Shown here: in pieces, positions 1-6,692 of the stretch
Position numbering within the stretch: position 1 is the first letter of the stretch
Layout: each line of letters starts with the position of its first letter
From: CAZCZY01 sp964503525
GTDB lineage: Bacteria > Patescibacteriota > JAUYIX01
Reading direction: 5' to 3'
DNA: 26,153 nt
Assembly (NCBI GenBank): GCA_964503525.1
Contig: CAZCZY010000049.1
Coordinates: 1-26,153, forward strand
Translations under genes and position numbers: made by a program
The notes under the pieces: model-generated
Seen by the model: the letters and a program-made list of their open reading frames with translations, nothing else
Databases searched by the model: none
What the model was told of the DNA's origin: nothing

Positions 1-416
1 CCGTCCTTAAGTTTGTCCGTAGATCCCTCAAAGTCGCTTGTGCTCCCAAGGGTAGCGGCTTCCTGATAATTACCCAGTGCATTGGTAATTTTTTCTAAAA
101 CATCGAGCGCACCTACGGCGTACTCCTCTTCATCTGCAGTAATGTCTAGTCCGGTGGACTTTTCCAAGTCTTTCACAGTGTTCGCAATGGCGGTCGTATT
201 GTTGGCGGTGTTGGTAGTGCTTTTGAAATTGCTTATTGGGGCTGTGGCCTTTTTGTCATCGCCACCAATTATCACCGCGGCAACAATACCGGCTACCAAC
301 AACAAAATTACCACCACCACTAAAATCCAAATCCACAGTTTGCTGCCCTTGCTCGGTGGCTGCAATACTTGTACGGGCTTTGCAGAATCATTGATGGGAG
401 CTTTTGCCATTTCCAT
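1..416 (-). CDS. Membrane-anchored protein, truncated at the left edge (3' end missing)
   Basis: On the minus strand an ORF starts with ATG at 416 (a second in-frame ATG is at 410) and stays open to base 1, giving 138 visible residues. The first ~25 residues are hydrophilic with prolines. A strong hydrophobic helix follows (about residues 26-50, after KLWIW), then a Thr/Asn-rich stretch and a more acidic, probably helical segment. This suggests a single-pass protein with a short cytoplasmic N-terminus and an external C-terminus. An in-frame TGA lies upstream of the ATG, so the start is bounded. No Shine-Dalgarno is visible. I do not recognise the family. The overlapping plus-strand frame at 82-450 is rich in Ser/Thr/Ala and looks like a shadow of this gene. 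The gene is divergent from rpmE. Confidence 0.7.
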   Translation of the reverse strand, partial: MEMAKAPINDSAKPVQVLQPPSKGSKLWIWILVVVVILLLVAGIVAAVIIGGDDKKATAPISNFKSTTNTANNTTAIANTVKDLEKSTGLDITADEEEYAVGALDVLEKITNALGNYQEAATLGSTSDFEGSTDKLKD

Positions 417-460
417 TAACGTAGGGTTACTGATTTGCGCTACAGCGTAACATACTCAGA

Positions 461-501
461 GACGTCCAACACTTGACGTCCTATTAGCCATATGGAAAAC
501 T
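461..501 (+). promoter_or_regulatory. Possible rpmE promoter with paired GACGTC sites
   Basis: The divergent gap between the left-edge gene and rpmE has two GACGTC palindromes (461-466 and 475-480), 8 bases apart. The second overlaps a TTGACG -35-like hexamer (473-478). A 17-base spacer leads to a weak -10 candidate, AAAACT (496-501). A further short inverted repeat, CGCT-AC-AGCG, is at 438-447. The -10 is poor, so the promoter is tentative. Confidence 0.3.
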
Positions 502-522
502 AGGGCGCCTACGAACGAACCT

Positions 523-846
523 ATGAAACCAAAGATTCACCCACAATATTACCCAGAGGCCAAAGTTGTTTGTGCCTGCGGCAACACGTTTACAACGGGA
601 TCAACCAAGACCGCCATAGAAGTTGAAATCTGTTCAAACTGCCATCCGTTTTTTACGGGTAAGTCCAAATTGATCGATACCGCGGGACGCGTTGATCGCT
701 TCCGATCGCGCGTGGAAAAGGGCAAGAAATTTGCAGAGGTTCGCAAGCAACGTGAGTCTGATAAGCGCGTCAAGGCCGCTGCAGAAAAAAAAGTAGTCGC
801 AACACAAGCTAAAGTAGCCAGCGAGATCTTGAGCCAGGAAAAATAG
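523..846 (+). CDS. rpmE: Large ribosomal subunit protein bL31 (zinc-type)
   Basis: A 107-residue protein whose first ~65 residues match bL31, which sits at the subunit interface of the ribosome. The four zinc-ligand cysteines of the C+ form are visible: C17 and C19 in VCACG, and C37 and C40 in CSNCHPFFTGK, a hallmark block. From about residue 70 there is a Lys/Ala/Glu-rich, probably helical extension not found in the ~70-residue E. coli protein. It is followed by prfA and prmC on the same strand, a common bacterial arrangement. No Shine-Dalgarno is visible before the ATG at 523. The minus-strand frame over this gene (549-881) is a shadow. Confidence 0.95.
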   Translation: MKPKIHPQYYPEAKVVCACGNTFTTGSTKTAIEVEICSNCHPFFTGKSKLIDTAGRVDRFRSRVEKGKKFAEVRKQRESDKRVKAAAEKKVVATQAKVASEILSQEK

Positions 847-870
847 ACCATCGCGGTCTGGACCGCTAGT

Positions 871-1962
871 ATGAGCGCCATGGACCCGACACCGGCAATG
901 GAATCACAATTTAAAACGATCCTTGAGCAGTTCGCGCAAATCGAACGGGATTTTTCTGATCCGGCAACCGTGAAAAATCAACGCGCCATGTCTGAGCTTG
1001 GCCGAGAACGTGCACGGCTAGAGCCCATTGTTGTTCGTATCAACCGCCTCCTTTTGATACGAACAGAAAAAGTCGACGCAGAAAAGCTTGTTGCCCGAGA
1101 GAAAGACCCCTCAATGCGCGAAATGGCTAAAGAGGAACTCGGCGACTTGGAACGAGAAGAGCAGGCTTTGCTCATGCAGTTGGAAACAGACTTACTCCCC
1201 CACGACCCCACCGACGATCGCGAGACGATTATAGAAATACGCGCGGGAGCGGGTGGCGATGAGGCCGGTTTATTTGCGGCAGATTTATTTAGAATGTACT
1301 CACTTTTTAGCGAACGACGCGGTTGGCGCACTAACTTGATGTCTGCAAACCGCACCGGCATTGGTGGATTTAAGGAAGTTGTTTTTGAAGTCAAAGGTGA
1401 GGGAGCCTTTGGCTTGTTGAAATTTGAGAGTGGCGTACATCGTATCCAGAGAGTTCCAGAAACAGAGAAAAGTGGCCGTGTGCATACGTCTACCGCTACG
1501 GTCGCGGTACTGCCGATTGCAGAAGAAGTGGATGTCGTGATTAAGCCGGAGGATCTTCGTATTGACGTTTTTAGAGCATCAGGGCATGGCGGCCAGAGCG
1601 TCAACACAACCGACTCTGCCGTCAGAATCACCCACGTCCCGACCGGGCTGGTGGTGTCAATGCAAGAAGAGCGTTCGCAACTCAAAAACAAAGAAAAAGC
1701 CATGCGCATTTTACGCTCACGCTTACTTGACCAAGAACAAACACGAGCAGCACAAGAGCGCGGGGCGATGCGTCGCGTGCAGATCGGTACCGGTGACCGT
1801 TCGGAAAAAATCCGCACGTATAATGTGCCCCAGGACCGCGTGACTGATCACCGCATTAAGGTTACCGAGCACGGCGTTGACGCCATTTTTGATGGGGGCT
1901 TGGGCGAGTTGCTGGGCAAGCTCATTGCAGAACATCGCGCAAAACTTCACAATGCTAAGTAA
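871..1962 (+). CDS. prfA: Peptide chain release factor 1 (RF1)
   Basis: Class I release factor that reads UAA and UAG and triggers peptidyl-tRNA hydrolysis. It is 363 aa, the normal RF1 length. The GGQ catalytic motif is at about 240-242 (SGHGGQS). The codon-recognition tripeptide has the RF1 form P-x-T: PET at about 196-198, in the context QRVPETEK. RF2 would have SPF there. Domain 1 is the helical N-terminus (~1-110). RAGAGGDEAGLFAADLFRMY is the conserved domain 2 entry. The start at 871 was chosen as the first ATG after the rpmE stop; ATGs at 880 and 898 are alternatives, and none has a clear Shine-Dalgarno. A small palindrome (GCGGT-CTGG-ACCGC, 853-866) lies just before the start. prmC follows after 6 bases. 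Confidence 0.97.
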   Translation: MSAMDPTPAMESQFKTILEQFAQIERDFSDPATVKNQRAMSELGRERARLEPIVVRINRLLLIRTEKVDAEKLVAREKDPSMREMAKEELGDLEREEQALLMQLETDLLPHDPTDDRETIIEIRAGAGGDEAGLFAADLFRMYSLFSERRGWRTNLMSANRTGIGGFKEVVFEVKGEGAFGLLKFESGVHRIQRVPETEKSGRVHTSTATVAVLPIAEEVDVVIKPEDLRIDVFRASGHGGQSVNTTDSAVRITHVPTGLVVSMQEERSQLKNKEKAMRILRSRLLDQEQTRAAQERGAMRRVQIGTGDRSEKIRTYNVPQDRVTDHRIKVTEHGVDAIFDGGLGELLGKLIAEHRAKLHNAK

Positions 1963-1968
1963 AGGACC

Positions 1969-2811
1969 ATGAACATTCGTCAAGCATTAATTTCTGGCTC
2001 GCAGCTGCTCAATGATTTTAAGTTGCCTGGAGCCGAGTTGGATGCAGAGCTTTTGTTGTCACATGCAGTCTCCAAGGATCGAACCAAACTGTACGGCGAT
2101 CACAAACTTCCGCTGACTGACTCACAAAAAAAGTTTTATAATGATCTTTTGTCGCGGCGAGCGTCCCGCGAGCCGCTGGCCTATTTGGTCGGCCGCAAAG
2201 AATTCTACGGCCTACCGCTTACTGTTAATCGACATGTTTTAATCCCCCGTCCAGAAACTGAGACGCTGGTAGAAATCGCACTCAAACATGCGACCGACTT
2301 TGGCAAACCGCGGGTGATCGATGTGGGCACCGGCTCCGGAGCAATTGCGCTCGCCGTTGCAAGTCAGCACAAAAAAGCGCGTATCACTGCCGTAGATATT
2401 TCCGCCAACGCACTTGATGTGGCGCGACGTAACGCCAAAGACTTAAAAACCGAACAGCGCATCACGTTTCGTCGATCAGATTTACTGTCGGACGCGGCCG
2501 GACCATTTGACCTCGTGCTGGCCAATCTCCCGTACCTCACAAATGAACAGATTAAGGACCTTCCAGCCGATATACGGGAATTTGAGCCCTATCACGCCTT
2601 AGCTGGCGGCCCCGACGGTCTCTACTGGTACGAGCGTCTTCTTAAACAGCTCCCTATCGTGAGCCAGGCCGGCACCGTTCTCTTGGCGGAAATTGGCCCT
2701 AATCTCAAAGCGGGCTTTGAGGCTGTGGCAAAGCGGCATCTGCCACGCGCTACACTAGTGTTCCACCCCGATCTGGCAGGCCGCGTGCGCGTGGCAGAAG
2801 TTCGCCTGTGA
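1969..2811 (+). CDS. prmC: Release factor glutamine methyltransferase
   Basis: SAM-dependent N5-glutamine methyltransferase that modifies the GGQ glutamine of release factors, here probably including the RF1 encoded immediately upstream. It is 280 aa. An N-terminal helical domain (~1-80) carries the PrmC signature LIPRPETETLVE (about 91-102). The SAM-binding loop is DVGTGSGAIAL (about 118-128), and an acidic residue in AVDIS follows the next strand. The catalytic tetrapeptide is NLPY (about 186-189) instead of the usual NPPY. Its start is 6 bases after the prfA stop, so the two genes are co-transcribed and probably coupled. AAAGGA lies just before the ATG but is unusually close. Confidence 0.93.
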   Translation: MNIRQALISGSQLLNDFKLPGAELDAELLLSHAVSKDRTKLYGDHKLPLTDSQKKFYNDLLSRRASREPLAYLVGRKEFYGLPLTVNRHVLIPRPETETLVEIALKHATDFGKPRVIDVGTGSGAIALAVASQHKKARITAVDISANALDVARRNAKDLKTEQRITFRRSDLLSDAAGPFDLVLANLPYLTNEQIKDLPADIREFEPYHALAGGPDGLYWYERLLKQLPIVSQAGTVLLAEIGPNLKAGFEAVAKRHLPRATLVFHPDLAGRVRVAEVRL

Positions 2812-2816
2812 GATTG

Positions 2817-2825
2817 TGATACGAT
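2817..2825 (+). promoter_or_regulatory. Extended -10 promoter candidate for the 2832 gene
   Basis: TG-A-TACGAT reads as an extended -10 element (TG at 817-818 of this kilobase, hexamer 2820-2825). Its last base is 7 bases before the ATG at 2832, so transcription would begin at or next to the start codon. No -35 was found. Confidence 0.35.
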
Positions 2826-2831
2826 TTTGAT

Positions 2832-3149
2832 ATGTCACTCCCACTTCTCGAACCTCCTGAGCCACTGACTGAGCACGAAAAAAGTCTCGTGCTAATCAAG
2901 AGCAAGCCGCCAGAACCGACAGGTTGGTATTATTTGTTAGCCGCCATCACATTTTTAGGTGGACTCTGGATGGGCTTTGTTTACCTGGTCAAAGACGGGC
3001 AAAAAAACAAATTGTTTGGGATTCGTGCACTTTTTAGTGGAATGTTTTTGCCGGTAGTTGTCGTTGGCATCATTTTGTTTAGTCAGTTTCAACAAAAACA
3101 AGCCAGCGCACCTTTGCCTCAACAACCTGGCGTGATACTACCGGAATAA
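2832..3149 (+). CDS. Small two-helix membrane protein, unknown function
   Basis: 105-residue protein that I do not recognise. The N-terminal ~30 residues are Pro/Glu/Lys-rich. Two hydrophobic helices follow, at about 33-53 (after EPTGW) and 67-85, separated by a basic loop (KDGQKNKLFG). The C-terminus is a short Gln/Pro tail. The length and amphipathic layout suggest an inner-membrane protein with a short cytoplasmic loop. It lies 20 bases after prmC and may be read from that operon or from the extended -10 element just upstream. It is convergent with rplY, with a hairpin over its stop codon. Confidence 0.7.
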   Translation: MSLPLLEPPEPLTEHEKSLVLIKSKPPEPTGWYYLLAAITFLGGLWMGFVYLVKDGQKNKLFGIRALFSGMFLPVVVVGIILFSQFQQKQASAPLPQQPGVILPE

Positions 3150-3158
3150 TCCGGTAGT
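3137..3158. terminator. Hairpin between convergent genes
   Basis: A perfect 8-bp inverted repeat, ACTACCGG-AATAAT-CCGGTAGT, spans the stop codon of the 2832 gene and lies 18 bases beyond the rplY stop. There is no T-tract on either side, so it is either a T-less bidirectional terminator or an mRNA 3'-end stabiliser. Confidence 0.5.
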
Positions 3159-3176
3159 GGTCAGATAACCTAAACG

Positions 3177-3953
3177 CTATTTCTTAGCTACTTTTTTAAC
3201 CTCTGGCTTGGCCTTGGAATTGTCGCCGCCCTTGGGCTCAGATTTACCTTCTGCTTTGACTTCAGCGCCTTCTTTAGCGCCTTTGCCCTCTTTGTCACCC
3301 TCAGTGACATCTTCACCCTCAGCCTTAGGTTTGACACCTTCAATTGCTTCCACGTCCTCAGTAACGGCCTCATCAAGCGCCTTGATTTCTTCTTCTGAGC
3401 GAGGTGGGTTGACCGATGCGATCGACATGCCTTGATTTTCCACCAAAATTTTTACACCGGCTGGAATTTTTAAATCCTTGAGGCTGATTTTTTCTTCAAA
3501 AGTCTTAAGCACGGATAAATCAACAATAATTTCTGGTGGGAGGTCCTGTGGGAATGCTTCCACCTCAAGTTTATCCGTGGCCTTAACTAATATTCCGCCC
3601 AGATCCTTGACGGCAATGGATACGCCGGTGAATCGCAGGGGTACTTCTGCTTTTATTTTTTCGTCACTACGAACCTGATAAAAATCCGCGTGGATCGGAA
3701 AACCCTTGACCGGATGGTATTGCACATCATGGATCACGACATTTTTCTTTTCTGTATCGAGCTCGAGTTGAATGACCGTTGATGTACCAGCTTTTTCGTA
3801 CACCTTTAGAAAGGCTTTGAGGTCGACCTCAATAACGGCTGGCTTAAGTCCGTGGCCATACGTTACAGCGGGTAATATTCCAGCCTTACGTAAATCTTCA
3901 GCTTTGTGGCCGGATTTTGTTCGAACAGATGCTTTAAGAGAGATGTTTGCCAT
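3177..3953 (-). CDS. rplY: Large ribosomal subunit protein bL25 (CTC family)
   Basis: 258-residue bL25/CTC protein, which binds 5S rRNA. The N-terminal bL25 domain (~1-90) shows the family pattern: a basic start, RKAGILPAVTYGHG, and VIHDVQYHPVKGFPIHADFY. The CTC-type C-terminal β domain follows (~95-190). The last ~60 residues are a low-complexity Glu/Gly/Lys tail, ending in a basic PEVKKVAKK. The start is ATG at 3953 (MANISLKAS), because bL25 proteins begin here. The frame is open further upstream to 4091, but that stretch overlaps the zinc-ribbon gene and has no bL25 character. The start lies 10 bases after that gene's stop, so the two are probably co-transcribed. Confidence 0.93.
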   Translation of the reverse strand: MANISLKASVRTKSGHKAEDLRKAGILPAVTYGHGLKPAVIEVDLKAFLKVYEKAGTSTVIQLELDTEKKNVVIHDVQYHPVKGFPIHADFYQVRSDEKIKAEVPLRFTGVSIAVKDLGGILVKATDKLEVEAFPQDLPPEIIVDLSVLKTFEEKISLKDLKIPAGVKILVENQGMSIASVNPPRSEEEIKALDEAVTEDVEAIEGVKPKAEGEDVTEGDKEGKGAKEGAEVKAEGKSEPKGGDNSKAKPEVKKVAKK

Positions 3954-3963
3954 AAAAAGTGAA

Positions 3964-4353
3964 TTATTCGGAGAGCGCTTTTTTGTCGGACGTGCGGTTC
4001 GACAAGGTGCCGGATAGATTAGTAAATTCTTCGTACGCTTGCAAAATGTCTTCGTGGGAGATGGCGTTGGCTTTGCGTAGACGACGCACATCGGTCGCCG
4101 TTAGGTCCGTTACCATCCCAAACGAGCTTAGGCCCAGTTTTGAAGCAGCAACGACAGCTAGAAGCGAGCTTTTACACTGTGGGCAGGTCAAGTGGAACAA
4201 AATGCCTTGCTGGCTCTCGTCAAGGATTTCTGCGCCAGTAGGCTTAAACTGCGCGTTGCACAAGGGACATCGACTGGATAACGGAACGTTATGTCCGTTC
4301 TCGTGGTCGTGGTCATGCTCTGCGCGATCGTGGCGGTCTTTTGGTGTGTCCAT
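3964..4353 (-). CDS. His-rich zinc-ribbon protein, unknown function
   Basis: 129-residue protein if it starts at ATG 4353 (MDTPKDRHD). A TTG start at 4392 is possible, but that codon is part of a TTGACA promoter box. The N-terminus is rich in His/Asp/Glu (AEHDHDHENGH). Two CxxC knuckles follow, CPLC and CPQC, about 30 residues apart, forming a likely zinc ribbon. The C-terminal half has LTATDVRRLRKANAISHEDI, which looks helical and polar. There is no signal peptide or membrane helix, so it is probably cytoplasmic. It sits between rodA and rplY on the same strand. I do not recognise a named family; a regulator or metal-dependent accessory factor would fit, but this is unproven. Confidence 0.75.
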   Translation of the reverse strand: MDTPKDRHDRAEHDHDHENGHNVPLSSRCPLCNAQFKPTGAEILDESQQGILFHLTCPQCKSSLLAVVAASKLGLSSFGMVTDLTATDVRRLRKANAISHEDILQAYEEFTNLSGTLSNRTSDKKALSE

Positions 4354-4361
4354 GGACTGCC

Positions 4362-4392
4362 TATAAACTAGCGTTTTGGGAAGTTTTGTCAA
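4362..4392 (-). promoter_or_regulatory. Promoter candidate for the zinc-ribbon/rplY pair
   Basis: A consensus TTGACA (4392-4387) overlaps the rodA stop codon. TTTATA (4367-4362) follows after 19 bases, a slightly long spacer. The -10 ends 9 bases before ATG 4353 and no Shine-Dalgarno lies between, so the mRNA would be nearly leaderless. The perfect TTGACA also explains away the apparent TTG start codon. Confidence 0.5.
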
Positions 4393-5492
4393 GAAAAGCG
4401 TTGCTTCTTTTGGCGAACGTGGACAGATAAAACAACGCCGATCATAAAGAGCGTCGAGAGCAGCGATGATCCGCCATACGAAACAAGTGGCAAGGTGACT
4501 CCAGTGACAGGTAAGACGCCTAAGTTTGAGCCTAGGTTTACGATTGTTTGGACCAGAATGAGCATTCCAATTCCGAGTGCCAAAAATAACCCAAAGTTAT
4601 CTTGTGCTTTTTGACTCGTGCGAAAAATTCTAAACAATAAAACACCAAACACGCCCAGCAAAAAAACCACACCAACAAAACCAAGTTCTTCCGCAATGAC
4701 TGCAAAAATAAAGTCTGTGTGTTTTTCGGGCAAGAAGTTTAGTTGTGACTGCGTCCCCTGCCCAAATCCGCGCCCGGTAACGCCGCCAGAACCAATCGCA
4801 ATATAGGATTGACACACATTATAGGCAGCCACGGTTTGACAATTTTCTAGTGGCGCCAAAAAAGTTGTGACGCGATCTTTTTGATAATCACGCAGCAAAA
4901 AATTCCAAGCTACAAGTGCTGCAATGACAAACCCGCTAATAAAAATGAGCAGGTGCCAACGCTTGATCCCTACCATGAGTACCATGCCACCCCAAATTCC
5001 GAGGAGAATCAAGGCGGATCCGAGATCGGGTTCGAGCAAAATTAAAAGGACCGGAATAAGCGTGTAAATAAATGAGACGAGCAGGTGTCGGAAAAAAGAA
5101 AGCTCATCACGATGATCCGAAAAATATTTTGACAAACCCACAATCACAAAGAACTTTGCAAATTCTGATGGCTGAACTCTAAATACTCCCAGGTTGAACC
5201 AGGCATGCGCACCACGAATATCTTCTCCTAAAAACAGAACGCCAATGAGCAGAACAATCATGACTATGTAGAGTGAACGCGCCCAAGTGCGATAAATTCG
5301 GTAATCGAGACGTGCTGCCAAAATAAGGGCAATGCCGCCCACCGTTGCGGCAATGCCTTGGGTGATCAAAAGTTGCCGCTGACTCTCCAACGACAAAGAC
5401 GATGAGTATACAAATGAGAAGCCCAACGCAACTAGGATGGCGGTGACCGCAACGAGCAGCCAATCGTAGCGCGAAACTGTTGAGAGCTTCAT
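4389..5492 (-). CDS. rodA: SEDS-family peptidoglycan glycosyltransferase RodA
   Basis: Polytopic SEDS protein (367 aa, about 10 helices) that polymerises lipid II into glycan strands during side-wall growth. Visible motifs are GAHAWFNLG...QPSEFAK (about 94-113), EPDLGSA (154-160), the PEKHTDFIFAVIAEELG loop (about 255-271) carrying the presumed catalytic Asp260, and PVTGVTLPLVSYGGSS near the C-terminus. The ILLEPDLGSA form and genomic context favour RodA over FtsW. The extracellular loop before YNVCQSYIAIGSGG carries two cysteines (NCQTVAAYNVC), which could form a disulfide. No class B PBP partner is adjacent. It is downstream of the Ca-repeat membrane protein, with a terminator between them. 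Confidence 0.9.
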   Translation of the reverse strand: MKLSTVSRYDWLLVAVTAILVALGFSFVYSSSLSLESQRQLLITQGIAATVGGIALILAARLDYRIYRTWARSLYIVMIVLLIGVLFLGEDIRGAHAWFNLGVFRVQPSEFAKFFVIVGLSKYFSDHRDELSFFRHLLVSFIYTLIPVLLILLEPDLGSALILLGIWGGMVLMVGIKRWHLLIFISGFVIAALVAWNFLLRDYQKDRVTTFLAPLENCQTVAAYNVCQSYIAIGSGGVTGRGFGQGTQSQLNFLPEKHTDFIFAVIAEELGFVGVVFLLGVFGVLLFRIFRTSQKAQDNFGLFLALGIGMLILVQTIVNLGSNLGVLPVTGVTLPLVSYGGSSLLSTLFMIGVVLSVHVRQKKQRFS

Positions 5493-5537
5493 GCTAGATC
5501 GACGTTACCCAACGCGACTGTTCAATTTGTTCGTGCC

Positions 5538-5561
5538 AAAAAAATGGCTCGCGTTGCGAAC
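5538..5561 (-). terminator. Intrinsic terminator after the Ca-repeat membrane protein
   Basis: Minus-strand hairpin GTTCGC-AAC-GCGAGC (6 bp with one G-U pair, 5561-5547) is followed two bases later by seven T (5544-5538). It begins at the last base of the stop codon of the upstream gene and separates it from rodA. Confidence 0.7.
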
Positions 5562-6595
5562 TATGGCTCCGGCTGTGGCGTAAATTGTTGGAAGCGCTGC
5601 CCACGAACCACTTGGGTTTGCACAAAGGTGTCATTGCGGAAAACGTCAACGTCAGTTTCATAAGTTATCTCGCTGGGTTGGACTTGGGGCAACTCTTGCG
5701 GGAAGGTCACAATGAAATCACGACTTTCGGCTGGTTGCAAGGTGTTAATTTCACTGCTATTTAACGCGATCATTTGTCCAGACGTATTGCGAATGATCAC
5801 AGTAACTTGGATGTTGTCGTACGTAAACGTGGTGCGATTGGTAGTCTTGCTCTTTAAGGTCGCATACGCACCGGGCTGTTTTGTGAGATCAAAACTGACC
5901 GTCGTTGTATCGAACTGAGACTCCTCGTAATTTTGTACCTTAAGCCATGTAGCAAGACTTATCGTGAGTTCCGCCCGCGCTGGTTTTTTTAGCGCCAAAA
6001 TGTTGTAGGCGGTCAGGTATTTTTGCTGACCGGGTAATAGGAAACTCTCTCGACGCGAAGAGGAGTTAATTATGCTGCCATCTTCTGCCAGCAAATGAAT
6101 AGTGTACTCAAGCGGTGAGACACCCCAATCCTGGTTTGGATTGATGACTTTTAGTGCGACATCGTAGCGGTCGGCACTGGTCGCAATTATGTTTGCTTCG
6201 GTAACGTCGATATTGGTAAATGGCGGAATTTCTTCGCAGCCGTCCGGAACACCGTCATCGTCAGCGTCTGCCTGATCGTCAAAACCAGGACACACGTCAT
6301 TGATGTTGAGGACCCCATCATTGTCATCGTCGCGGCCAGGAATGTTTCGAATGATAACGAGGGCAATCAAGCCGAGTATCACTAAGACGACCAAACCAAA
6401 GCCTAAAAATATTGCGGCACGAACTTGTTTTTCGTACACAATAAAGAAGCGTTGTCGCTTGTATTCTTTTTCTACTTCTGGATGAACAACAAAACCTGTC
6501 TTGAGGGCCTCAGCGCGACGTTCGGCACGCGCCTGGTCGGCTAACTCTTTGGCAGTTTTTGCATCAACTTTTTTCTTGCGATTAAATAGCGCCAT
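5561..6595 (-). CDS. Single-pass membrane protein with thrombospondin-3-like Ca-binding repeats
   Basis: 344 residues from ATG 6595 (MALFNRKKK), preceded by AAAGGAG two bases upstream. The frame continues to 6655, but the extra residues include non-membrane filler and the promoter. The cytoplasmic N-terminus is Lys/Arg/Ala-rich (~1-55). One long hydrophobic helix follows (about 60-85). Next come Asp-rich repeats of thrombospondin type 3 kind, RDDDNDGVLNINDVCPGFDD and DADDDGVPDGCEE, with a Cys pair; these typically bind Ca2+. The external ~210 residues look like two β-sandwich domains. This is probably an envelope protein; its ligand is unknown. It is divergent from dnaE and upstream of rodA, but a terminator separates the last two. 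Confidence 0.8.
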   Translation of the reverse strand: MALFNRKKKVDAKTAKELADQARAERRAEALKTGFVVHPEVEKEYKRQRFFIVYEKQVRAAIFLGFGLVVLVILGLIALVIIRNIPGRDDDNDGVLNINDVCPGFDDQADADDDGVPDGCEEIPPFTNIDVTEANIIATSADRYDVALKVINPNQDWGVSPLEYTIHLLAEDGSIINSSSRRESFLLPGQQKYLTAYNILALKKPARAELTISLATWLKVQNYEESQFDTTTVSFDLTKQPGAYATLKSKTTNRTTFTYDNIQVTVIIRNTSGQMIALNSSEINTLQPAESRDFIVTFPQELPQVQPSEITYETDVDVFRNDTFVQTQVVRGQRFQQFTPQPEP

Positions 6596-6613
6596 TTCTC
6601 CTTTGACTGTAAC

Positions 6614-6642
6614 AGCATAACGTGGTCTGGCACAGGCCACAA
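6614..6642 (-). promoter_or_regulatory. Promoter for the Ca-repeat membrane protein
   Basis: TTGTGG (6642-6637), a 17-base spacer and TATGCT (6619-6614) on the minus strand. The predicted start is just upstream of the AAAGGAG ribosome-binding site. Confidence 0.45.
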
Positions 6643-6675
6643 CTGGAATTTGCACTCAATTTGGTCTGTGCTTTC

Positions 6676-6688
6676 TGTTATATTGGAG
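6676..6688 (+). promoter_or_regulatory. Extended -10 and/or ribosome-binding site of dnaE
   Basis: TG-T-TATATT (6676-6684) is a good extended -10. GGAG (6685-6688) follows, four bases before the dnaE ATG. If the promoter is used, transcription starts at about the ATG and GGAG is not in the message. If it is not used, GGAG is the Shine-Dalgarno. The two readings exclude each other. Confidence 0.5.
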
Positions 6689-6692
6689 CTTC

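Noticed and set aside
82..450. Plus-strand 122-aa frame at the left edge
   Set aside because: Ser/Thr/Ala-biased and antisense to a frame that has a clean TM helix and acidic domain.
978..1817. 279-aa minus-strand frame opposite prfA
   Set aside because: prfA is certain over the whole span; the opposite frame is Arg/Ser-rich with no recognisable features.
3954..4091. 46-residue N-terminal extension of rplY
   Set aside because: Overlaps the zinc-ribbon gene; bL25 proteins begin at MANISLKAS.
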